Positions 33,471 to 43,805 of a stretch of DNA of 64,000 bases are shown in pieces. The DNA is from Acanthosepion pharaonis. Taxonomy: Eukaryota > Mollusca > Cephalopoda > Sepiida > Sepiidae. Within the stretch, counting starts at the first letter, position 1, and each line of letters opens with the position of its first letter. The notes under the pieces are model-generated. The model ran no database searches, was not told the DNA's origin, and worked only from the letters and a program-made list of their open reading frames with translations. A program made the position numbers and the translations under genes. The stretch spans positions 1,795,001 to 1,859,000 of the forward strand of contig CAHIKZ030000813.1 in assembly GCA_903632075.3 (NCBI GenBank). Reading direction: 5' to 3'.

Positions 33471-33592
33471 ATGACCACAAAGAGTACAGGAGAATGTATT
33501 GTATTCAAGTGCAACAGGAATATTGTTAAGCTGTGTTATTTTTGCTTTCGTATAAAATGTTTCCTAAATATTTTGCCATATAAATACATACA

Positions 33593-33594
<2 letters not shown>

Positions 33595-33668
<74 letters not shown>
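33595..33668. repeat. (TATC)n-(TA)n
   Basis: TATC at 33595-33622 continues directly into TA. Confidence 0.95.
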
Positions 33669-33674
<6 letters not shown>

Positions 33675-33689
33675 ATTATTTATTTAAAA

Positions 33690-33820
33690 ATATGATTCCA
33701 AATCGCTACATAAGAGGTCTCATGTTTCAAAACAAGAGCCGAAAACTTCAATATAATCCTTTAAATTAAATTGAGTTGAAATTAAAAAGGGCTCCGTTCC
33801 ATCTTCAAGCGAGTTTTTTG
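33690..33820 (+). repeat. Family Y copy, diverged
   Basis: 'tcgctacataagaggtctc', 'atgtttcaaaacaag' and 'gttccatcttcaagcg' follow the order of the left arm at 50141-50275. It continues into the palindrome at 33823. Confidence 0.6.
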
Positions 33821-33822
33821 TT

Positions 33823-33912
33823 GGCCTCTGAGTATTGACTTCAATGTTCACTTATATATATATATATTTATATATATATATAAGTGAACATTGAAGTCAA
33901 TACTCAGAGGCC
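33823..33912. repeat. 90-bp near-perfect palindrome with a TA centre
   Basis: The arm 'ggcctctgagtattgac' plus 'ttcaatgttcactt' is repeated exactly in inverse from 33878 to 33912. The centre is about 27 bp of TA. The arm sequence also occurs singly at 53980-54012. Confidence 0.9.
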
Positions 33913-34025
33913 ACAGGTTGTTTCATGCTAGACGCAATCGTGAGGCCACCTTTACATACGCTCTATCTCTGATATTGAGCACTTTATCCCATAAATATAG
34001 CAAATTTTAAAACTATTTTTCTGCA

Positions 34026-34133
34026 TATGAAGAAAAATATACACGGAAAAATCAAACAAAAATCCTCATATGCAATTATGCTGTTTTAATATGAGGATTT
34101 TTGTTTGTTTTTTCCGTATATTTTTCTTCATAC
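34026..34133. repeat. Inverted repeat with 17-bp loop
   Basis: Arms 'atgaagaaaaatatacacgg' ... 'aatcctcata' and the inverse. The loop 'tgcaattatgctgtttt' is shared with a one-armed copy at 39612-39680. Confidence 0.85.
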
Positions 34134-34168
34134 TGTCGGATCTATATCCATATATTTGCTTACATTTC

Positions 34169-34170
<2 letters not shown>

Positions 34171-34205
<35 letters not shown>

Positions 34206-34309
34206 TAAAGACATTTTATTTATGTTTAACGTTGTCTTTAATAAATAAATTGTCGGACCTTGTCCATTTCCATATATATATATATATAAATGTTATATAT
34301 AAAATATAT

Positions 34310-34346
<37 letters not shown>
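34171..34346. repeat. (TA)n blocks with a small hairpin
   Basis: TA runs at 34171-34200 and 34274-34346. Between them 'tttattaaagaca' (34201) and its inverse (34232-34246) form a short hairpin, followed by the 'gtcggaccttgtccatttcc' block found reversed at 28846. Confidence 0.8.
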
Positions 34347-34347
<1 letters not shown>

Positions 34348-34352
<5 letters not shown>

Positions 34353-34632
34353 AAAGTAGTAGAAATATAATATGTTCTTATTGATATTTTTATTTTTAAA
34401 AATAGTGCTCAATGTAAATTTACAGACATTACTATATATATATATAAATAAATTATTTTTTTACACAGTTCTAAACATGTTTCAAAATTTTGAAATATGG
34501 TTAGAACTGTTAGCGAAAAAAACATATTTTAAATAAATCAATTTATAAATATTTTGTAAATTTACATTGAGCACTATTATGTATAAATAAAAATATCTAT
34601 AAAACACCGGATTATATATCTACTGTTCTTTT

Positions 34633-34635
<3 letters not shown>
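34348..34635. repeat. Family Y foldback, loopless
   Basis: Two arms of about 140 bp meet at a CAAAATTTTG centre (34483-34492) with no loop. Shared landmarks: 'agtgctcaatgtaaattta', 'acacagttctaaacatg' and their inverses. It is flanked by (TA)n on both sides (34274-34346, 34637-34690). Confidence 0.8.

Positions 34636-34636
<1 letters not shown>

Positions 34637-34690
<54 letters not shown>
34637..34690. repeat. (TA)n microsatellite
   Basis: About 52 bp of pure TA at the right edge of the foldback. Confidence 0.95.
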
Positions 34691-34694
<4 letters not shown>

Positions 34695-35126
34695 ACACTG
34701 GCAAAATTTTAAAGAAATATTTTCGATTCAGTTTAAAGCCTTTAACTCAAAATTGAAATTATTTTTATTTTTCATTCTTCGAGGTCTTGTAATGATTTAA
34801 ATAGCACCATTTTTATCATTTCTCACATAGACCATTTATTGAAAGCCACACCCCATTTCTCAGATATTCTCGTCTTTTCCCCACCACACACTTTATCGAC
34901 CACACCCGGTTTATTAAATTTCCCTATTTTTCTACCCCTTATTTGCATCCTCCCTTTTATTTGGTAATCATGAGTAAGTTTTAGTGACAAAAGTAAAAAC
35001 CGGTATAACTGAATGCTGATTTTCACGGCAAGTTAACTTCACACCCGTCATGAATTCTGGTGTAAAACAAACATTCCATTGTAATATCACTTTTGACACT
35101 TTCTCAGTTTATTCCTATGTATTTAT
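34691..35126. other. No gene seen
   Basis: Plain sequence. A 67-codon minus-strand frame at 34823-35026 resembles nothing I know. Confidence 0.5.
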
Positions 35127-35181
35127 GGCTGTTCATATCTATCTATCTATCTATCTATCTATCTAAGGTTGTTTATTTATA

Positions 35182-35232
<51 letters not shown>

Positions 35233-35294
35233 GTATGTATGTTTGTATGTATCTAGCTAGTTAGCTAAGGCTGTTTTATATCTAAGGCCGTTTA

Positions 35295-35331
<37 letters not shown>

Positions 35332-35369
35332 GAGGCTGTTTATATCTATCTATCTATCTATCTATTGTT

Positions 35370-35425
<56 letters not shown>

Positions 35426-35490
35426 GTATGTATGTTTGTATGTATCTAGCTAGTTAGCTAAGGCTGTTTATATCTATCTAAGGCCGTTTA

Positions 35491-35524
<34 letters not shown>

Positions 35525-35557
35525 AAGCCGTTTATATCTATCTATCTATCTGAAGTT

Positions 35558-35615
<58 letters not shown>
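35127..35615. repeat. Higher-order (TATC)/(TA) array, about 200-bp period
   Basis: The order TATC run, 'gttgtttatat', (TA)n, 'ctgtatgtatgtttgtatg', 'atctagctagttagctaagg', 'ctgtttatatc' occurs at 35127-35335 and again at 35340-35530, with a third partial round to 35615. A relic ('gctagctagctaaggctg') is at 36000. Confidence 0.9.
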
Positions 35616-35617
<2 letters not shown>

Positions 35618-35899
35618 TAGCCAGTATATTTTTTTTATTTATTTTTTTTAAACCAACATCTAAAATATTTATTACAGTTAGATTTAAGTTAGGAATATCC
35701 GAACAGTGACGTTCCATTTCACGTGACGTCCGCGTCTCGCAACGGATGCTACTTACTAACAAACAGTAATTTTAATTTATTTGTAACTAACAGTTATTTC
35801 TGATGAAAGATTGAGGGCAATCTGGAATATCAAATATATATATAAATAAATAAATACTTTCATAAAATAAAACATTATTATTTTTTTAATTTTGCAACT

Positions 35900-35919
35900 T
35901 TTTCTATATATATACATAC

Positions 35920-35968
<49 letters not shown>

Positions 35969-36060
35969 TATATATGTATCTTTCTATCTATTTATATAGC
36001 TAGCTAGCTAAGGCTGTTTATATCTATCTATCCCACTTGATATCTATCTATGGATCTATA
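35900..36060. repeat. (CATA)n-(TA)n and TAGC runs
   Basis: Microsatellite mixture at 35912-35970 followed by the relic of the preceding array. Confidence 0.8.
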
Positions 36061-36090
36061 TCTACGTCCCAGAAATTCCTCAAACTATCA

Positions 36091-36671
36091 TACACCCTTG
36101 TGCAAATTAATTGAAACAACGGCTTTAGTTCCCTTTCTTTAACCATATGGTCAGTTTTAGACCCACTGAAGTGACAGGGTGTAATCGACTTAAATTAATT
36201 TTTTACTCAGATTAAGTCATTTGCAGTGGTGTACAACAATAATAATAATCTATTTTCGGGGTGTATGATGAAATTTGTTTGGCCTTGAAAATTACTGCGT
36301 CATTCGTGATTGCATCAGATTTTCCTCACGCCCAGACACTGATGTCTCGACTGTCGATTAGTTGTCCTACGGCCATTTTCAGCGATGGAAGTTACTCCAA
36401 GGAAGCGTACGAAAATAAATTGTAATGCTGCACAAACACACTGGTAAGCCTTACCAGTTAACAATTCAAAATACTATAGACTGGCTCGGAAACTCCCTTG
36501 ATTTAAATCCAGTCAGGAATCTATAGTCAATCTGCAAGGAAATATTTCGTGAATGGACATACGAAGTACTCACATGTGTACGGGGTGATGTTTTATATTT
36601 GGAAAATACGAAAAAAAAGTAAATAATAATGGAATTATTCGTTTGGTTTCTATTAATTTGCACAAGGGTGT
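36091..36671 (+). mobile_element. Non-autonomous Tc1-like deletion derivative, copy 2
   Basis: Ends 'tacacccttgtgcaaatt' and 'aatttgcacaagggtgt'. The ATG-initiated stub 'MEVTPRKRTK' (about 36386) joins after some 20 codons to 'DWLGNSLDLNP' at the same place as in copies 1 and 3. A stop interrupts the C-terminal stub. No catalytic Asp remains. Confidence 0.85.
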
Positions 36672-36863
36672 GCAAATATGTGAATGGTATTTTCTGGGAG
36701 ATATATATGGAAGGTATTTCTGCCACCCCTTGTATAAGTGTTCTTTTTTATTCCATTTTTTTTAAAACTTCGACGTTGCATCCTTCTGTAGGAACACATT
36801 TCTGTTGCTTCAAGTGTGTGAAGTGATTGTTAAGCATTAACTTCCATATGGGAGGACTGATAT

Positions 36864-38135
36864 TATCAGGTCATCCCATGAGTTCTGTCCGAATTTTGAA
36901 TAAAAAAAAACAAGTGACCAAATGTTACATTTAACTACAGATTCAATCAACAATGTATTTTCCCTGATTATCTATGACTTCCTTCCATCTATTAACAAGC
37001 TTACTAATTCCATTACTATAAAATTCTTTTGGCGTTGATTTAAAGAACTCACAAATGTCAGTTTTAACATCTTCCTGTGTTAAAAAAGCTGTTTCTTCCA
37101 AATGATTCTGTAAGCTACGAAGCAAATGGTAGTCTGAAGGAGCGAGATCGGGAGAATAAGGTGGATGAGGAATTTTCTCCCAACCAAGTACTTCGATCTT
37201 TTGTGACGTGATTCTTGCTGTGTGGGGTCGCGCATTGTCCTGATGAAACATCACCTCTTTTCGATTCACTAGAGCAGGTCTTTTTTCCTCAAAGCTTGGT
37301 TCAAACGCTCTAAATGCTGACAGCATATGTGAGCATTAATTGTTGTATTAGGTGGTAAGAATTCAAAGTGGATTATTCCTTGGCGATCCCACCAGATTGA
37401 AAGAAGCTTTTGCCCATGAAGTTCCCTTCTCGGCTGTGGCTGGGGTCCTTCCCCTTTACCAAGCCCCTGTCTACGACGCTTAACATTTCGATAAAAGATC
37501 CATTTTTCGTCGCCAGTCACAAGTCTATCCAAAAAAGATGAAACAAGTTGGCGAGAATGGAGAGAAGAACAGATGTCAACTCGGGATTTGAGGTTGTTTT
37601 CAGACAATTCATGAGGCACCCATTTTCCAAGTTTAGGAACTTTTCCAAGTTGTTGAAGATGACGATGAACAGTTGTATGGTTTGAACTGAGAACCACTGC
37701 CAATTCCTCAACTGATAAAGCAGGATTTTCTTCAAGGGCTGCTTCAAGAAGCTTTTCATCAAACTCAACTGGACGTCCAGTTCGATCTTCAGCTTCAAGG
37801 GTGAAATCTCAAACCATCTTCTGCAAGTTCTTTCATTCACACATTCCTCTCCATAAACTAAGTGAATGTTTCTAGCCGCTTCGGCTGCTGAGTTTCCTTT
37901 CTTGAACTCTATAAAGCATTATGTGCCTCAAATGATTCATGGGTACTTCCATGTTAGCAGGGTTTTAATCAAACAAAATTTAATTTTATTGTTCTCTGAA
38001 ATAAAATTTGATCAGTTTAAATGCATCTAAACATAAAAATATTCAGCGCCATTAGACATTATAAAATACTCTTTAAATTTCGTTCATTTTAACAAAAAGT
38101 TAATATTCGGACAGAACTTATGGGATGACCTGATA
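36864..38135 (-). mobile_element. Mariner transposon, complete ends
   Basis: Inverted terminal repeats of about 28 bp: left 'tcaggtcatcccatgagttc' (36866) and right 'gaacttatgggatgacctga' (ending 38133), with TA at both borders (36864-36865, 38134-38135). The 1,268-bp length is the classic mariner size. One frameshifted transposase lies inside on the minus strand. Confidence 0.95.
36943..37952 (-). pseudogene. Mariner transposase, frameshifted
   Basis: A cut-and-paste transposase acting in the nucleus on its own terminal repeats at TA targets. The likely start is the ATG at 37952 ('MEVPMNHLRHIMLY'), giving about 336 codons against the usual 345. Landmarks in order: N-terminal helix-turn-helix; 'NERTCRRWF' (about 37840); a second HTH with the linker 'KWVPHELSE'; the first catalytic Asp in 'VTGDEKWIFY'; the second in 'QDNARPHTA'; the third in 'SPDLAPSDYH' 34 residues later. 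This is the DD34D signature of mariner, complete. At least three frameshifts (before 37840, near 37700-37800 and near 37270-37320) and stops near the start break it. It ends at 36943 after 'GKYIVD'. Inactive, but young enough for all catalytic codons to survive. Confidence 0.92.
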
Positions 38136-38364
38136 CATAAGAGTCCGGTACTCTTTTTTATTTGTTTCTATATGCTCAGGTTTGCTTATCTTCCGTTTCA
38201 AATACCCCATCGGTATTTTGAACTGAAGTAGTGGTTTATCCCTTGCTTCTAGTTTAGTATAGGCTTCCTTCTGAAATCTTTCCATTCTCTTTCAATTCCA
38301 GTAGCCTCTAGTATCATAGTGGTAATATCACCTTGCTGATAGTGAATTAAGTGTTTTAAATGTT

Positions 38365-38410
38365 TCCGTTTCTTAATACTTTGCTTAGCTTCTGGAAAGC
38401 ATATTTCGCT
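38365..38410 (-). pseudogene. LINE ORF2 crumb
   Basis: 'cttaatactttgcttagctt' as at 30255 and 61335. Confidence 0.4.
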
Positions 38411-38479
38411 ATAGCAATGACAACGAAATTTTTCAAAACTAAAATTATTAAATCCCCACACAGCATGAATTTCAACCTA

Positions 38480-38580
38480 TGGATCAAGGGAGACAAATCT
38501 TCCACTCTCTGGCACGAGTGTCAAAATGGCGGAGTTTTTTTATCACTCAAAGAATGAAAAGCGCAAAATTTGCTTTGTCG
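38480..38580. repeat. Dispersed repeat, pairs with 43806-43905
   Basis: Shares 'ggatcaagggagacaaatc', 'cacgagtgtcaaaatggcgg' and 'tttatcact' with 43806-43905 in the same orientation. Unclassified. Confidence 0.55.
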
Positions 38581-38870
38581 GATGAGAAAATAAATAAATA
38601 AAACGGCAAAACAACTTGAAAACTTGACATTTCACCGGGAAAAGAAAGCAAAAAAACAAAACAAAAAAGAAACTGAAGAAAGCACAATCATAAACATAGA
38701 GACAAACACACAGCAACTAAAAACCGTAAACAGTCGGTAACATATATACACATTAAAGGTTTCTCATAAAATCCTGAGTACATACATCATCATAGAAGGA
38801 ATCAGCTATTTAATTGCTGATAGAGATCAAGTAACAAAGTGTTGCATACATACACGAACACACACACACA

Positions 38871-38873
<3 letters not shown>

Positions 38874-38942
<69 letters not shown>
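38874..38942. repeat. (TA)n microsatellite
   Basis: Pure TA preceded by (CA)n at 38859-38869. Confidence 0.95.
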
Positions 38943-38947
<5 letters not shown>

Positions 38948-39119
38948 TGAATAAAAGTAAATAAAACATCGGTTAGATTGCCTGATATCATGAGATATTT
39001 CCACAATAAATAAATGACGTCCGTATATTCACTCAAGCATAACATATCAAGATTTATGAGCGGATGAGAACATATATAGCTATACATTGTTATACCTGAT
39101 ATATGCATACATACATACT

Positions 39120-39123
39120 CACG

Positions 39124-39164
<41 letters not shown>

Positions 39165-39273
39165 TGTGTGTGTATATGTATGAGATAATTATATATATTT
39201 TTTTATATTTCAAGAGTAAAATTTGGACGAATGTATAAAAAAAACAGTTTACTTTGTGTCATACATTTTCCCG

Positions 39274-39314
<41 letters not shown>
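39120..39314. repeat. (CA)n-(TA)n and (TA)n
   Basis: CA at 39124-39141 into TA to 39165, and a second TA at 39275-39314. The second abuts a relic of dispersed repeat E ('gatgggtaaattgtcgcc'). Confidence 0.9.
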
Positions 39315-39316
<2 letters not shown>

Positions 39317-39527
39317 GGTGCGATGGGTAAATTGTCGCCATTTTTTTAATCGAGACACAAAGAGAAATGCAATAAAAGATGGAAGCCAATAAAATGAAAA
39401 TCCAAATTGTTTATATTCCAGAATTTTTTTTTTTATTGCAAAACTTGTTTTTTTTTTAAGTCCAGTCTTCTATAAAAGGAAGGCATCAAAACACGACTGC
39501 AATTGTGTGCGATTTTGACATGTTTTT

Positions 39528-39529
<2 letters not shown>

Positions 39530-39584
<55 letters not shown>

Positions 39585-39680
39585 AGCAAATATATGGATA
39601 TAAATCCGACAGTATGAAGAAAAATATATACGGAAAAAAACAATCAAAAATCCTTATATACAATTATGCTGTTTTAATGT
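39530..39680. repeat. (TA)n followed by one arm of the 34026 inverted repeat
   Basis: TA at 39530-39581. Then 'aatatatggatataaatccg' and 'cagtatgaagaaaaatata' match the arm and loop of 34026-34133, here not folded back. Confidence 0.75.
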
Positions 39681-40139
39681 TAATATGTCAACGTCGGACG
39701 TTTCGGTCTAATATATATACATACATACACGCATACATATTTGCTTACATGCATGCAGTCATACATATTATTAGCTTAATATAATTCTGCTTGTCCCACA
39801 ATTAGTTAGCACGACCGTTACGCCCTGCCAATACCTCATAAATATTTGACTTTTCCGTTTTGATCGCGTGTAGAAATAGAAAAGTCAATTCAAATACGTT
39901 ACTTTGTTTCTGTGAAAAAAAGAAAGTTTGTTTCAGTGAAATAGATAAGGTTGTCAATTACAAAGTTTTTCATTTGTAACATCTTACTTCTTAAGATAAG
40001 ATATTTTGTTAAAATTGATTTTGCCGCCACTTTTGTGATTCAAAGAATATTCGTCGTCGCTTTCGTAATGCTCGTTGTAGTAGAGACTTTGTAATCGCAG
40101 ATACAACTATAGTACACCGGTGAACAAAACTGGCGCCAG
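39681..40139. other. No gene seen
   Basis: Mixed sequence; short CATA run near 39716. Nothing recognised. Confidence 0.5.
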
Positions 40140-40345
40140 ACGCCTTCGCCAGTTACCATCCAAGGCTATAGAACCTTGTCTATTCTCCTATTTTCCAATA
40201 GCTGGGGAGAAGAGTGGACACATACCTTTCCCAAATGTATTAGCACGTAAGTGAATCTAATGGATTCGACTGGAATTCGAACTCGGCTTCTTCAACTCCG
40301 TTTCTTCAACATGAGCCGCTATCCATTCCTCCACTATGCCTCCAC
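40140..40345 (-). mobile_element. SINE-A, near full length
   Basis: Body 'ccatccaaggctatagaacc' to the tRNA-like head 'gaattcgaactcgg' and 'gagccgctatccattcc' (A-box side). One of the two most complete reverse copies. Confidence 0.8.
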
Positions 40346-40350
40346 ATGTA

Positions 40351-40431
40351 TAAAGGGTGTTCAAATAACTTGGACCGATTTTAAATGTGAATTAAGTTTA
40401 AAATCGGCCCAATTTATTGGAATACCCTTTA
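40351..40431. mobile_element. 81-bp hairpin MITE
   Basis: Arms of about 35 bp ('taaagggtgttcaaataac' ... and inverse) around an 11-bp centre, starting and ending in TA. Size and TA borders suggest a minimal Tc1/mariner-type non-autonomous element. It sits 6 bp from SINE-A. Confidence 0.7.
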
Positions 40432-40808
40432 CATATAGACAAACAGGTTTTTTTAACAATCTCGCCAAAGTCAGTGTGTCAGTCAGTCAGTATTATTAAA
40501 TAAAACTTGTTCGAAAGAATTTTCGCTGGCAAAATTGACCCTGTGTGTGTAAATATTATGGGGGAAATACATAATAGAAACATTGGATAAAAATATGTGA
40601 AATAACGCCACACTCTATAGATTTGCCAATAAAGTGAACAGTCTTCTTTCAACTTTGTTATAGAAATATTTTTTAATTTCCATTTTTATACTTAAACAAA
40701 CTGAGGAAAGCGTAAATATCTATCTCTGTTCATATCTCTGTGTGTGTATATATATTTTTTCTATAAAAATAGTATATATGTGCTATGTATGTACGTATGT
40801 GTGTATAC

Positions 40809-40810
<2 letters not shown>

Positions 40811-40853
<43 letters not shown>

Positions 40854-41225
40854 CCCAACACAAAATCTTCATGAAGACTTTCAACAGGCAATTTGGGTAG
40901 ACGTCAGTTACATTGTTTAGAAAGCATCGGCCCAACACAAATATTTATATTCATTATATAAAATCTCTGTCTCAATCTGTTTATTATCTCTCTCATACTC
41001 TCTCTCTCTCTCTCTCTCCCTCTCTCTATCTATCTATCTATATATATATATATACACACACACATACACATGCATATATATTTATACACACACATATATA
41101 TACACTTGTATACAAACACATAGATACACCGATATACACACACATATATGTAAATACGAACATACACACACATATATACAGACACACACACACATATATA
41201 TACACCTATATACGCATATATTTAT
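40811..41225. repeat. (TATC)n, (TC)n and mixed CA/TA tracts
   Basis: TATC at 40811-40852, TC at 40998-41028, TATC/TA at 41029-41054, then irregular ACACAT/TATA to 41220. Frames through these are low-complexity artefacts. Confidence 0.85.
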
Positions 41226-41515
41226 AGTATTTACATTAGTTGGACTATTGTCCTCATCTTTGTCGCCATATTTGTCACAACGTTTCGGTCGCTGTACGCT
41301 CTGGCTTTCTTCAGGTGGTTGGAATGTCGAACTGAACCCTTTATTTCGATCACTGGGGTAGACTGTTCTAGTTTCATGTGCCATGTTTGATGGATGCCAG
41401 TTATCAGTTATCTCCTGCTAATTTTCCCTCTGAAAGTTCTCCACTGCCTTAACCAGGTATTGAACTCACCTTCTTTGGGTCTGTCACTGGATCTAACCAA
41501 CGCCTTTGAGTGTAT
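41226..41515 (-). mobile_element. SINE-B, near full length
   Basis: A single, complete unit without extra tail repeats: 'ttacattagttggactattg' end, core boxes at 41277-41320, body, then B box within 'ggtattgaactcacc' and the A-box side at about 41505. It shows the unit length, about 290 bp. Confidence 0.85.
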
Positions 41516-42082
41516 ATATCAAAAATACTTTTACAAACTTTGAAGGTGGATTCTGGAAACCATAACAAGTACATATAAACATATATATGTCTACATATGC
41601 TTCGTTCGTTCGTTCGTATGTATGTATATATGTGTGTGTGTGTGGATGCATTTACGTATCTACAAGTTTTCTCTCGCGTAATGTGACACTGGGCTTTCTA
41701 AATTGTAGGTCCCCAAGGCAGCAAGAATTCATTCAAACAAGTTATATTGAATAACACCGACAAGGTGTGTCAATTTAACTTTTCATATCGTTTACGAACT
41801 TCCGTCTGAGGTGTTTCACATCTGGATAATAAGAATAATAATAGAAAAAAAAACTAATAAAAAACTGTACAATTTTTTGATTCTTATGCATTTGATTATT
41901 TTCGACTGTCACTACAGTTGCTATCAAGATTTGCGAGTCATCAACCTGGTTATCAAAATGTATTTGACATCTTGTGTTTTTATATTTTGGGACGTTAATT
42001 TAATTTCACTTATCTGCAACGATCAAATTGAATTCATACGTACTTTTTTAATACTCAAGTCAATATATAATCTCCTATGTAG
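41516..42082. other. No gene seen
   Basis: Mixed sequence with TTCG run at 41602-41616 and TG run at 41631-41643. Confidence 0.5.
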
Positions 42083-42083
42083 A

Positions 42084-42084
<1 letters not shown>

Positions 42085-42161
<77 letters not shown>

Positions 42162-42162
42162 G
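42085..42162. repeat. (CT)n-(TA)n-(GA)n palindrome
   Basis: About 24 bp of CT, 32 bp of TA and 22 bp of GA in series form a fully self-complementary 78-bp hairpin. Confidence 0.9.
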
Positions 42163-42207
42163 AAAGAGAGAGATATGAATAATGAAAACAAAAGGAAAAC
42201 TATCTTA

Positions 42208-42246
42208 GCCGCTGCGTTTCATCCTCTGTGGGATTTTATTAACGCT
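42208..42246 (-). repeat. Small inverted motif, partner at 42621-42655
   Basis: Inverse of 'agtcccacagag' plus 'cagaaacgcgtcgg' with a few changes. The GAAACGC box is the style seen near Penelope-like ends, but no coding part is present. Confidence 0.5.
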
Positions 42247-42620
42247 AATTAGGAAGGCTCATAAATATTCATGAGGGTAGCTGAAAACGTCAGGCAATCT
42301 ATGGGGGATACGAATTGATACAATTCAGTGTCTAATAAATGAAATGAAAGTGCATCGGTGATATTTTTAAAAGAATATTAGGTGGAGATTTTGTAAAATT
42401 GGTATTTGAATTAATTCAGTTTGGAATTAATTTATGTTTTATCTATTTTGAATCACATGAGGTCATGGGCTTAACCGTTTCTTTTAATTTTTTAACATTT
42501 TTGTAGTCTTGTATCTTGGCTTCCTAACTCAAGAATTTTGGAAAAAAAACCCAAAAAACCAATAACATTTATACCCTTGGATATAATAACTTGTTACAAA
42601 ATAAAATCCTTGTATTTGCT

Positions 42621-42696
42621 TTGATAAAGTCCCACAGAGACAGAAACGCGTCGGGTAAGATATTATTTCCTATTGTCTTTATTGTTCATATTGTCT

Positions 42697-42739
<43 letters not shown>

Positions 42740-42877
42740 TGATTAAGATAAGAGTGTGTCACTTATTTCATTGATGTAACCTTCAACATCCCGACTCTAG
42801 AGTCTCGTAGGCGAGCTTTCCATCCACTCTTTAGCAGGTGTCACCAATTTACTGCATTTTTCCCGTTCTTTCTTTCT

Positions 42878-42931
<54 letters not shown>
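42621..42931 (+). repeat. Motif partner, (TA)n, family W copy 1, (TA)n
   Basis: 42621-42655 pairs with 42208-42246. TA at 42701-42735. Family W at 42736-42860 ('gattaagataagag', 'caccaatttactgc') is repeated at 43429-43545. A second TA run is at 42882-42931. Confidence 0.65.
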
Positions 42932-42934
<3 letters not shown>

Positions 42935-42954
42935 AATGTTTAGAGGCACAAAAT

Positions 42955-43264
42955 TTATATATACTTTTAAAAACAAGGAATGTATTGATTTTAATTTTAA
43001 AAAGTCTCTAAGGCTCTTTCAACCAACATCTCATCAGGAGACAATCGTTGGATCAACGAAAAGAATATTAACGACAATCAGAGCAAAAAGGAAAACTATG
43101 AAATAACTTGTGTATATATTTTAACGTGGGTTTCCTCTTTTAATTTATCTACACTATTATTTCCCCTTTTCGTTTGATCCAACGATTGTTTCTCTTGATG
43201 AGATGTTGGTTGAAAGGGCCTTAGAGACTTTTAAAATTAAAATTAATACATTCCTTGTTTTTAA

Positions 43265-43314
<50 letters not shown>
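42955..43314. repeat. Foldback with about 105-bp arms, (TA)n at the outer edge
   Basis: Left arm 42962-43075 ('aacaaggaatgtattgattt', 'agtctctaaggctctttc', 'aaccaacatctcatcagg', 'caatcgttggatcaacg'). Right arm 43150-43267 is its inverse at about 93%. The spacer is about 75 bp. TA follows at 43268-43314. Confidence 0.85.
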
Positions 43315-43318
<4 letters not shown>

Positions 43319-43383
43319 TTATATACGCAATAATGATTGGAAAGTGCTCAATATCGGTGATAGAGCTAACATATTCATACAAC

Positions 43384-43387
<4 letters not shown>

Positions 43388-43431
<44 letters not shown>

Positions 43432-43596
43432 TAAGATAAGTAAGAGCTTGTCATTAATATTACCTTCAGCATTCCGACACCAGAGTTTGGTAGGTGGACT
43501 TGTCCTTCCATCCTTCAGCGGGTGTCACCAATTTGCTGCTTATACCTCCTATGAAAATCTGTTGTCGGGATTCTGAAGGTAACATCAATGACACAC

Positions 43597-43658
<62 letters not shown>
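43388..43658. repeat. Family W copy 2 as a foldback between (TA)n runs
   Basis: TA at 43388-43428. Unit at 43429-43545. Then 'gtcgggattctgaaggtaac' (43562) is the inverse of the unit's own start, giving a hairpin. TA at 43600-43658. Confidence 0.75.
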
Positions 43659-43662
<4 letters not shown>

Positions 43663-43805
43663 TGAACAGCGTCAAATGAATCATTTTTATAACATAATAC
43701 CCTCCTGTGATTCAAATGAATTTAAACAAATACTAATCCATAATACCTTTCCTGATTATATTGTTAATGAACAATAAAAAGTTATCCATATTAGTTCAGT
43801 AAATG

